From: an uncultured Flavobacteriaceae bacterium
GTDB taxonomy: Bacteria; Bacteroidota; Bacteroidia; Flavobacteriales; Flavobacteriaceae
Reading direction: 5' to 3'
Assembly: GCA_937923735.1 (NCBI GenBank)
Contig: CALDUJ010000127.1
Location: 1-41,246 of the forward strand
Length of the DNA stretch: 41,246 nt
A program made the translations under genes and the position numbers. Every line of letters starts with the position of its first letter. The first letter of the stretch is position 1. Below the pieces are notes generated by a model that had not been told where the DNA came from, ran no database searches, and was given only the letters and a program-made list of their open reading frames with translations. Below, in pieces: positions 34,038 to 41,246 of the stretch.

Positions 34038-37000
34038 ATGAAATTAAAATTGACACACGTGTTGACGCTATGTTTAGCGTTCGCAATGCAGTTTTCTTTT
34101 GCACAAGAGAAGACAATCACTGGTACTGTAACATCTGCTTCGGATGGATTGCCATTACCAGGAGTAAACGTAATCGTTAAAGGAACTACTAGGGGAGTTC
34201 AGACGGATTTTGATGGAAACTATTCTATTACTGCAAGTCCTACTGAAACACTCGTTTTCTCTTTTGTAAGCATGAAGAATCTAGAAATGCTTGTAGCAGA
34301 TAATTCTACGCTTAACATTTCTATGGAAGATGATGTTGCTGCATTAGATGAAGTAGTAGTGGTAGGTTATGGTACAACAACGAAAAAGGCTTATGCGGGT
34401 ACTGCATCCACAATTAAGACGGAGAATATTGAGGCTAAGAACTTTTCTAACGTAACACAAGCCTTAACAGGTGAAGTTGCTGGTGTAACAGTAATCAATA
34501 CTTCTGGTCAGCCAGGTACAGTCGGTACTATTCGTATTAGAGGGTATGGTTCGCCATCAGGTAACCGTGCTCCATTATATGTAGTAGATGGTATACCTTA
34601 CGCAGGAACGTTCGACCTAAATGCGGTTAACCCAGCTGATATAAAAAGTACAACTGTACTCAAAGATGCTACAGCTACAGCTATTTATGGTTCTAGAGGT
34701 GCAAATGGTGTAGTTATAATCACCACTAAAAATGGTACAAGAGAAGATGCTTACATCGAGGTGGACGTTAAAACTGGTGTGAATCAGCAGTTGATACCGA
34801 GGTATGATGTAGTTACTAATCCTGATGAATATATTGGATATGTATGGGAAGGGTTGTTTAATAGAGGTGTTGCTACAGGTAATGCCGATCCTGTTGCTTT
34901 TGCTAATAATACTCTGTTAGGAGACAACGGAATTGGAGCTGGTTATAATATGTGGAATGTGCAAACTGGAGCAGAACTAATCGATCCAGCAACAGGAACT
35001 GTTAGACCTAGCGTACAGAGATTATTTACACCGGAAAGATATGCAGACCTAGCTTTTGGTACTGGTTACAGAACTGAAGCAAACGTAAGAATGGGTGGTG
35101 GATCCGAAAAATCTAAGTATTTTGTGTCAATTGGACACCTTAATGATAGCGGTTATTCTATCAATTCAGATTTCAAGAGATACTCATTAAGATTAAATTT
35201 AAATTCAGACGTTAAGGACTGGTTAAAATTAGGTGTTAACTTAGGCTATGCTTATACTGAAAGTACAAATAATGGACAGATAGCAGGTTCGGAAAACTTG
35301 TTTGAATTTGCTGATAAAATGGCGCCTATTTATCCAGTATTTGCTAGATATCCAAATTCAGCCGAATTAATTGAAGACCCTGTTTTTGGAGGATTCCAAT
35401 ACGATTATGGATCTCCAACAGGTGGAACAACACCAGACCCTGATAGAGCGTTCACAAGAGCTAGACCAAATGCAAATTTATTGAATCCAATAGGATCAGC
35501 ATTATTCGACTTTGATGGTAGAAATACTCATGGACTAAATGGTAATATTAAAGCTGATTTCAAATTTACAGATTGGTTGACTTTCGAAACAACTTTTGGA
35601 GGAACTTATTCTGCTGAAAGACGAAATGATGTTTCAAACCATGTTTATGGTACGGGTGCTAACCCAAATGGTACTATAACTGTAAGAGACAGAATAAGAT
35701 GGACTCAATCTTTCTTACAATTATTACGTTTTAGAAAATCATTTGGCAACCATTCCCTAGAGGCTTTAGCTGCTCACGAAACTTTTGAGCAAAGTTTTAC
35801 ACAATCGCGAGAATTTAAACAAAATGTAGTATTACCTGGAATATACACATTGAATAATTATATCGAAAGTACTGGACCACCAGATGGATATGAAGATGCT
35901 GCTGGATTAGAATCTTATTTTTCTCAGGTAAATTACAACTATGACGGGAAGTATTACTTAACAGGATCTATAAGAACAGATGGTTCTTCACGATTAAATG
36001 GTAATCAATGGGACGTATTCGGTTCTGTAGGAGCTGCTTGGGTATTGAGTGAAGAAGATTTCATGGCAGATAGTATGTTTTCTTACTTGAAAGTTAAAGG
36101 ATCCTATGGTATCACTGGTGATCAACAAGGTGTATCAACTGCCAGAGGATTTGATACATTCAATGCCAATTTTATTGGTGGAGGATTAGCATTGGATTTA
36201 GATGTAGCTGGAGGAGAAAATCTGACTTGGGAAACATCTACGATGACGCAAGGAGGTATTGAATTGAGTTTAGGTAACTATTTGGATGCCAATTTCGATT
36301 ACTATAGAAAAGAAACTGACAATCTGTTTTTTAACAGACGTGTTGGTCCATCTTCTGGACAAGCATCTGTATTCCTTAATGATGGTGAGGTGTTGAACGC
36401 AGGATTTGAATTTGATGTTACTGGCCACATTGTAAATACAGATGACTTTAAATTAGATGTATCTGTTAATGGAGAGATTTTGAGCAATGAATTGCTGAAA
36501 ATGCCATTTGAACCAGCGACAGGAGCTGATAAAATTATTGACTCCGGATCTAGTGAAGATGGTGCTTATGCATTCGCTAAAGGACGTTCTATCTTTGACT
36601 TTTATATGAGAGAATGGGCAGGTGTTGATCCTTCGGATGGTGCGCCAATGTGGTATCAATATTATGATGATGCTAATGATAATAATGTCTTAGATGCTGG
36701 AGAAGATAACTTTCAAGTACTAGATGAAAACGGAGTAAATATAAATACTTCTTCAGAACTTTTTGAGTATCAAGTTTTGACACCAGGAGCTAACATTAAG
36801 AGAACTACAACAAAACAATATGCTAATGCTACTGAAGTGTATTTAAATAAATCTTTTATTCCAGATTTAAGAGGTGCGTTTAGAATAGGTGGTAAAATCA
36901 AGAATTTTGATTTCTCTACACAATTTACATACAGCATAGGTGGATATGCTTATGACGGGCAGTATGGGGAATTAATGAGTGATCGATTTGGAGCTGCTGG

Positions 37001-37352
37001 GAATAATTTCCACAGAGATATCGCTAACAGATGGAGACAACCTGGTGATATAACAAACGTACCAGCACTTACTGATAATGCCATTATAAATGGAACATCA
37101 CAATCATCTCGTTTTATTACAAGCACAGATTTTATAGCATTAAACAATGCTAGAATAGGATATACATTACCTAATAGATTTATAGAAAATATAGGTATAG
37201 ATGCGGTTAATTTATGGGTGTCGGGAGACAACTTGTTCATTAATACTGCTAGAGAAGGTTTCAACCCTTCTGTTAGAGAAGTTGGAAGTTCGGCACGAAG
37301 AATTTATGCGCCTGCAACGACGATAACATTGGGAGCGAAAGTTAAGTTTTAA
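34038..37352 (+). CDS. SusC/RagA family TonB-dependent outer-membrane transporter
   Basis: 1104 residues from ATG 34038, signal peptide to about residue 23 ('FSFAQ'). A carboxypeptidase-like N-terminal domain follows ('ITGTVTSASDGLPLPGVNVIV' region), then the TonB box and plug ('LDEVVVVGYGTTTKK', 'GVTVINTSGQPG', 'RIRGYGS...PLYVVDGIPY'), and a 22-strand barrel ending in an aromatic residue ('LGAKVKF'). SusC proteins import large ligands across the outer membrane, energised by TonB, with SusD as the lid. The gene starts a susC-susD-lipoprotein unit. No glycoside hydrolase, peptidase or sensor gene is next to it in the window, so the ligand class (glycan or peptide) is not indicated. Confidence 0.95.
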   Translation: MKLKLTHVLTLCLAFAMQFSFAQEKTITGTVTSASDGLPLPGVNVIVKGTTRGVQTDFDGNYSITASPTETLVFSFVSMKNLEMLVADNSTLNISMEDDVAALDEVVVVGYGTTTKKAYAGTASTIKTENIEAKNFSNVTQALTGEVAGVTVINTSGQPGTVGTIRIRGYGSPSGNRAPLYVVDGIPYAGTFDLNAVNPADIKSTTVLKDATATAIYGSRGANGVVIITTKNGTREDAYIEVDVKTGVNQQLIPRYDVVTNPDEYIGYVWEGLFNRGVATGNADPVAFANNTLLGDNGIGAGYNMWNVQTGAELIDPATGTVRPSVQRLFTPERYADLAFGTGYRTEANVRMGGGSEKSKYFVSIGHLNDSGYSINSDFKRYSLRLNLNSDVKDWLKLGVNLGYAYTESTNNGQIAGSENLFEFADKMAPIYPVFARYPNSAELIEDPVFGGFQYDYGSPTGGTTPDPDRAFTRARPNANLLNPIGSALFDFDGRNTHGLNGNIKADFKFTDWLTFETTFGGTYSAERRNDVSNHVYGTGANPNGTITVRDRIRWTQSFLQLLRFRKSFGNHSLEALAAHETFEQSFTQSREFKQNVVLPGIYTLNNYIESTGPPDGYEDAAGLESYFSQVNYNYDGKYYLTGSIRTDGSSRLNGNQWDVFGSVGAAWVLSEEDFMADSMFSYLKVKGSYGITGDQQGVSTARGFDTFNANFIGGGLALDLDVAGGENLTWETSTMTQGGIELSLGNYLDANFDYYRKETDNLFFNRRVGPSSGQASVFLNDGEVLNAGFEFDVTGHIVNTDDFKLDVSVNGEILSNELLKMPFEPATGADKIIDSGSSEDGAYAFAKGRSIFDFYMREWAGVDPSDGAPMWYQYYDDANDNNVLDAGEDNFQVLDENGVNINTSSELFEYQVLTPGANIKRTTTKQYANATEVYLNKSFIPDLRGAFRIGGKIKNFDFSTQFTYSIGGYAYDGQYGELMSDRFGAAGNNFHRDIANRWRQPGDITNVPALTDNAIINGTSQSSRFITSTDFIALNNARIGYTLPNRFIENIGIDAVNLWVSGDNLFINTAREGFNPSVREVGSSARRIYAPATTITLGAKVKF

Positions 37353-37370
37353 CAAAAAAAAGCAATTATT

Positions 37371-38873
37371 ATGAAAAATTTATTAAAAATTACATTAGCA
37401 TTAACTACGATGTTCGGGCTTTATAGCTGTGAAGACATCATTGACAACAGTGGTGATCCAGAAACGAGTCAACCTACTCAACTTTTAACAAATGCTCAAT
37501 TAGAAGCAGCAGCAGAAACTAACTTGGGGATACCAGCTGCTTTTGTTGGAGGTTTGTATGCACAGATGATTCAGTTCGGTAGTGGTGGTACTTCAGGACA
37601 TGATGATTTTGGACACAAATCTTATGATGTATTTAGTGACATGTTAAGTGGTGACATGGCATTAAGTGTAAGTACATACGGATGGTATAGAGCATCTATT
37701 ACTGAGTTCGGAGCACCGCAGGATTTTACATTTGGAGATAACAGACAAGTTTGGAGATATTACTACAGAATTGTTAGATCTGCAAATACAGTGATTCAAA
37801 ACTTAGGTGGTAACGATGCAATCCCTGAAAACCCAGACAACAAGTTTGCTATGGGTCAGGCTAAAGCTATGAGAGCACATTCTTATTTCTACTTAACTCA
37901 GTTTTATCAAAAGGAATATAATGCTGCTGAAGCAATTTTGCCTCTTTACACTGAGCCTTCTGCTATAAATGTAGGCAAATCTACTGCAGGTGAGATTTAT
38001 GACCTGATGGAAAGTGATTTAACTGACGCTATTTCTTTATTAGAAGGATTTAACAGAACAGCAAAAAACCAAGTAAATCAAGATGTAGCTAGAATGATAC
38101 TTGCTTATGTTCTTGGAGCTAAAGGTGGAAGAGACGGTGAAGTAGCAACACTAACACAGCAAGTTATTAACGCTGGTAATCATACAATGCTGGCTGCAGG
38201 AGACGTTACTAATGGTTTTACAGATGTAAATTCTCCAAGTTGGTTGTGGGGTATTGATATTGTTGAAGCTAACGGTTTAGGATTAGTGTCTTGGTGGGGT
38301 CAGATTGATTCTTTCTCATATAGTTATGCTTGGGCTGGTGATTTTAAAGCCATTGACCAATCACTTTATGATGCTATACCAGCTGACGATGCTAGAAAAT
38401 CACAATTCTATTCAGTATCAAGCAGTTCAAGATACTTACAGCCATTATTCAAGTTCTATGCTTCTGGAAGTATAGGTGGTGTATCTCAGACAGTAACTGC
38501 TGATTATGTATATATGAGAATTGAAGAAGCATATCTTTTAAATGCTGAAGCAAATGCTCGTAATGGTGCAGACGGTGCTGCTAGAACAAGCCTTAGTGCA
38601 TTAGTCTCAAGAAGAATGCCTGATGCATCTTACATCAATGGATTAAGTGGTCAAGCATTGCAAGACGAAGTTTACCTACAGACTAGAATAGAGCTTTGGG
38701 GTGAAGGTAAAAGTTACTTAGCAATGAAACGTAATAAGGCCATGACAGTGAGAGGGGCAAACCACTTATCGTTCGTAGGTGAGCCAGTTTCTTACAACGA
38801 TGAGAGAATGCAATTTGAAATTCCACTTGATGAAATTCAAAACAATCCGTTCGTATCAGAACAAAATCAATAA
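37371..38873 (+). CDS. SusD/RagB family nutrient-binding outer-membrane lipoprotein
   Basis: 500 residues, lipobox 'YSCED' (Cys at about 20). The SusD fold is indicated by TPR-like helices: 'WRYYYRIVRSANTVIQNL', 'AKAMRAHSYFYLTQFYQ', 'AGEIYDLMESDLTDAISLL' and the C-terminal 'EAYLLNAEANAR' with 'LQTRIELWGEGKSYLAMKR'. The C-terminal 'IPLDEIQNNPFV' is the usual ending. It binds the ligand at the surface and closes the SusC barrel. It starts 18 bp after the susC stop. A perfect hairpin terminator follows (38883-38922) before the third gene of the locus. Confidence 0.95.
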   Translation: MKNLLKITLALTTMFGLYSCEDIIDNSGDPETSQPTQLLTNAQLEAAAETNLGIPAAFVGGLYAQMIQFGSGGTSGHDDFGHKSYDVFSDMLSGDMALSVSTYGWYRASITEFGAPQDFTFGDNRQVWRYYYRIVRSANTVIQNLGGNDAIPENPDNKFAMGQAKAMRAHSYFYLTQFYQKEYNAAEAILPLYTEPSAINVGKSTAGEIYDLMESDLTDAISLLEGFNRTAKNQVNQDVARMILAYVLGAKGGRDGEVATLTQQVINAGNHTMLAAGDVTNGFTDVNSPSWLWGIDIVEANGLGLVSWWGQIDSFSYSYAWAGDFKAIDQSLYDAIPADDARKSQFYSVSSSSRYLQPLFKFYASGSIGGVSQTVTADYVYMRIEEAYLLNAEANARNGADGAARTSLSALVSRRMPDASYINGLSGQALQDEVYLQTRIELWGEGKSYLAMKRNKAMTVRGANHLSFVGEPVSYNDERMQFEIPLDEIQNNPFVSEQNQ

Positions 38874-38882
38874 AGTATATTG

Positions 38883-38922
38883 CCAATCATCTCAAACTAA
38901 CCTCTTGAGATGATTGGTTTTT
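38883..38922 (+). terminator. Strong hairpin terminator/attenuator after susD
   Basis: A perfect 13-bp stem (CCAATCATCTCAA with TTGAGATGATTGG), 9-nt loop and T5. It lies inside the Sus locus, so it probably lowers expression of the downstream lipoprotein gene relative to susCD. Confidence 0.85.
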
Positions 38923-38949
38923 ATAAAACCAATTTAAACTAATAAACTT

Positions 38950-39684
38950 ATGAAAACATTTTTAAAATATTCATTCGCTATCATATGCCTTTCATTGTTC
39001 ATTGGCTGTGAAGATGCTGATGACGGTACAAATACAGATTTGAATTATCTAACATTTGAATCTGACTCTTACGATTTTGGAGTTGATATCGGTGGATCTA
39101 CAACAAATCAAGTAAACGTATACACTGGAAATGTTACTAATTCTGCAAGAACTTTTAGTGTATCGGTTGATGCTGATAATACATCATTGATGAGTGGTGC
39201 TTATACTGTACCTAGCTCAATTACTATTCCAGCTGGTTCTAACGAAACAGCAATGGAAATACAAATTAGTGATATGGGTATCGGTCCTGCTGGAGAAACT
39301 CTTGCTTTAGCTTTTAACGATGACCAAGGTATTTTTACTAGCGACATGATTGTATTAAATGTTTTTCAAGTATGTCCAAACGACGAGTCAACTGTAAGTT
39401 TCTTGTTAGATGGTTATGGTAGTGAGGTAACATGGACTATTATGGATGCTTCTGGAACTGTGGTATCTGCTGGTGGACCTTATGCTGATGGTGATGCTTC
39501 TGCCAGTGCCTCTGCATGTTTAATTGTTGGTAGTACTTATACTTGGACTATCAATGATAGCTTTGGTGATGGATTGTCTTTCCCAGCTAACGGTACAGCT
39601 ACCATTACTTATAATGGCAATGTGTTATCAACAGTTACTGGTAATTATGGTTCTCAGTACGTAGATACTTTTACTGTAGAATAA
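38950..39684 (+). CDS. Surface lipoprotein of the Sus locus (putative ligand-binding, SusE-like position)
   Basis: A 244-residue lipoprotein with lipobox 'FIGCED'. Residues about 30-140 are an Ig-like beta-sandwich ('YLTFESDSYDFGVDIGGS', 'VPSSITIPAGSNETAMEIQI'), similar in layout to the N-terminal domains of Bacteroidota surface glycan-binding proteins (DUF1735/DUF4843 type). The second half begins 'CPNDESTVSFLLDGYGSE' and contains 'TWTINDSFGDGLSFPANG', a variant of the 'DSYGDGW' motif seen in secreted Bacteroidota beta domains. By position it would be the third outer-membrane component of the uptake system. The exact family is uncertain. Confidence 0.7.
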   Translation: MKTFLKYSFAIICLSLFIGCEDADDGTNTDLNYLTFESDSYDFGVDIGGSTTNQVNVYTGNVTNSARTFSVSVDADNTSLMSGAYTVPSSITIPAGSNETAMEIQISDMGIGPAGETLALAFNDDQGIFTSDMIVLNVFQVCPNDESTVSFLLDGYGSEVTWTIMDASGTVVSAGGPYADGDASASASACLIVGSTYTWTINDSFGDGLSFPANGTATITYNGNVLSTVTGNYGSQYVDTFTVE

Positions 39685-39712
39685 TAAATAATCATCCAAA
39701 AATATTTAAAAG

Positions 39713-39740
39713 GCTTGTATTTAAAATACAAGCTTTTTTT
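39713..39740 (+). terminator. Terminator of the Sus locus
   Basis: GCTTGTAT pairs with ATACAAGC around TTAAA, followed by seven T. It ends the 34038-39684 transcription unit. Confidence 0.85.
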
Positions 39741-39969
39741 ATATCTAATCATTTGAAACAATTTTGCTCACAAGCCCAACTTAATATTCAATAAACAGTA
39801 TTTATTAATTAAAAGTTAAAGCTGCAATAAAGTTGTCTTAATTGTGTTTTTTATTTGGTGTACACTACGAAGTCTATTTAATAGTACTTTTTTTCAAAAA
39901 AACATTCTCATTCTGACTACTAATATTTTATTTGAATTAATTTTATCCAAGTTATATCGAATTTCGATT

Positions 39970-41246
39970 ATGAATAAATCTTGTGTCTTAGCCTTATTAC
40001 TTTTACTTCAGTGCACAATTGTTTTTGGGCAAGTGAAGCTATCGGGAAAACCAGGTTTAAACGAAGAAGATAGAAAATTAAGTGATTCTCTTGGTGGCTC
40101 CATAGAGAGCACAAGCAACAAAAATATTAAGAATCTTGACGCTAAGATTGCAGATTATAAGATAATTAATATTCATAACGACTCTACTTATGTAGATACA
40201 ACACTCACCATTAACAAGGAATTTAAGTATAATTATCTGAGGAGAGATGATTTTAACTTAATGCCATTTGCCAATCTAGGACAAACATACAATACTTTAA
40301 GATATGATTTTTCAGAGAATCATATCTTACCAGCTTTTGGAGCAAGGGCTAGGCATTTTAATTACATGGAAGTAGATGATATTGATTATTACAGAGTTCC
40401 AACACCCTTAACCGAGTTATTCTATAAAACTGGCTTTGAACAAGGTCAAGTAATAGACGCGTTTTTTACTGTAAATACTTCTAACAGATTTAATTTTTCA
40501 GTAGCCTATAAAGCCCTGAGATCTTTGGGTAAGTACCAACATGCCCTAACAAGTACGGGTAATCTGAGATTTACTACTAATTACCGCACTGCGAATGATA
40601 AATACAATATGCGAGCGCATCTTGTAGTTCAAGATTTACTTAATGAAGAAAATGGAGGAATTATCGATGGAGAAATTCAACGTTTTGAATCTGGAGAAGA
40701 AGAATTTAAAGATCGTTCAGTATTTCAAGTTAATTTCGAAAATGCCGAAAACGTTTTAAAAGGTAGGCGTTATTATTTAGATCAGAATTATAATATTATT
40801 TCTAAAAAAGACTCTTTAAGCCATACATACTTAAGGGTCGGAAATATAATTTCATTTGAAGATAGGTTTTATCAGTTTACCCAAACAAGTCAAGATAGTT
40901 ATTTTGGAGATGCATTTATATCTTCAAACTTAAGAGATAAAGTTACTTTAGAGGATTTTAATACGAGTTTTTATACCACTTACGATAATAACGCAATTGG
41001 TGAGTTAATGTTGAGTTTAGATTACGCCGATATTAATTATGGATATAATAAGATAGTAGTTCTAGATGAACAAACTATACCAAATAGGATAAAAGATAAG
41101 ATAGTATCTGTGAAAGGAAATTATCAAAACAGTTTTGGAAAATTAAATTTAAAGGCTAATGCAAGCGCCAATATAACAGGAGACCTTAACGGAAATTCTT
41201 TCAAGGCCATTGCTAAATATGCGATGAGTGAAGATAACGAGATTTC
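39970..41246 (+). CDS. Putative porin (Porin_10 family), C-terminus outside window
   Basis: The frame opens at ATG 39970 and runs unbroken to the window end (425 codons). The signal peptide ends 'TIVFGQ' (about residue 21). After a charged stretch of about 70 residues the sequence has the alternating pattern of an outer-membrane barrel, with 'FNLMPFANLGQTYNTLRYDF', 'RARHFNYMEVDDIDYYRVPTP' and 'GQVIDAFFTVNTSNRFNFSVAYK'. This is the layout of the 'putative porin' proteins of Bacteroidota (about 640 residues), so roughly a third is missing. About 230 bp of AT-rich DNA without a clear feature separates it from the Sus terminator. Confidence 0.8.
   Translation, partial: MNKSCVLALLLLLQCTIVFGQVKLSGKPGLNEEDRKLSDSLGGSIESTSNKNIKNLDAKIADYKIINIHNDSTYVDTTLTINKEFKYNYLRRDDFNLMPFANLGQTYNTLRYDFSENHILPAFGARARHFNYMEVDDIDYYRVPTPLTELFYKTGFEQGQVIDAFFTVNTSNRFNFSVAYKALRSLGKYQHALTSTGNLRFTTNYRTANDKYNMRAHLVVQDLLNEENGGIIDGEIQRFESGEEEFKDRSVFQVNFENAENVLKGRRYYLDQNYNIISKKDSLSHTYLRVGNIISFEDRFYQFTQTSQDSYFGDAFISSNLRDKVTLEDFNTSFYTTYDNNAIGELMLSLDYADINYGYNKIVVLDEQTIPNRIKDKIVSVKGNYQNSFGKLNLKANASANITGDLNGNSFKAIAKYAMSEDNEI

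Noticed and set aside
39741-39969. Search for a small gene or RNA in the gap before the porin gene
   Set aside because: Only AT-rich sequence with no convincing start, ribosome site, promoter box or hairpin was found.

Overview
The window reads as chromosomal DNA of a marine-type Flavobacteriaceae bacterium (Bacteroidota). The evidence is AT-rich sequence, a SusC/SusD outer-membrane pair, many Bacteroidota-style lipoproteins, a Porin_10-like protein, and promoters of the Bacteroidota form (TTG, about 20 nt, TAnnTTTG). Genus cannot be assigned from the sequence alone. No integrase, transposase, phage module, CRISPR array, tRNA or rRNA was seen, and no gene-free stretch exceeds 300 bp.

Layout. 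1-255: C-terminal end of a 2-oxo-acid dehydrogenase E1 protein. 265-3027 (minus): secreted M20 peptidase followed by a PLP-dependent decarboxylase. 3170-6412 (plus): large FG-GAP/ASPIC-UnbV lipoprotein. 6496-9054 (minus): urocanate hydratase (hutU) followed by a DUF4136 lipoprotein. 9184-9351 (minus): Cys-rich DUF5522 protein. 9467-12839 (plus): tight operon of a HExxH membrane protein, an ACC-deaminase/D-cysteine-desulfhydrase-like enzyme, a glucosaminidase-LysM lipoprotein and hemL. 12895-14825 (minus): a small Spy-like secreted protein and a helical-repeat protein. 14979-18430 (plus): a block of membrane proteins (YiaAB, a 3-TM protein, DUF2157, DUF2459/TIGR02117, GDYXXLXY). 18622-19152 (minus): secreted zinc-protease-like protein. 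19402-21061 (plus): tandem alpha/beta hydrolases. 21068-23679 (minus): lysS followed by a membrane-anchored endonuclease/exonuclease/phosphatase protein. 23833-24826 (plus): a Pmp3/YqaE peptide, a decayed intergenic repeat and lipB. 24863-26374 (minus): a small secreted protein and a NdpA/YejK-type nucleoid-associated protein. 26444-30707 (minus): a surface-protein operon ending in a YadA-head/S74-chaperone protein, plus a TapB/DUF3108-like secreted protein. 30808-33835 (minus): rnhB followed by a beta-propeller-like lipoprotein. 34038-39684 (plus): susC-susD-lipoprotein locus. 39970 to the end (plus): putative porin cut by the window edge.

The most interesting non-coding signal is a 29-bp element, 26/29 identical, found upstream of both the S74 surface-protein operon and the TapB-like gene. 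It contains direct repeats with a 21-bp period. In both places it lies about 31 bp upstream of a near-consensus -7 box and about 70 bp upstream of the ATG. This looks like the operator of one transcriptional activator, possibly LytTR-like by repeat geometry, controlling a surface-protein regulon. The rest is mainly housekeeping (lysS, lipB, hemL, rnhB, hutU) mixed with poorly characterised envelope genes.
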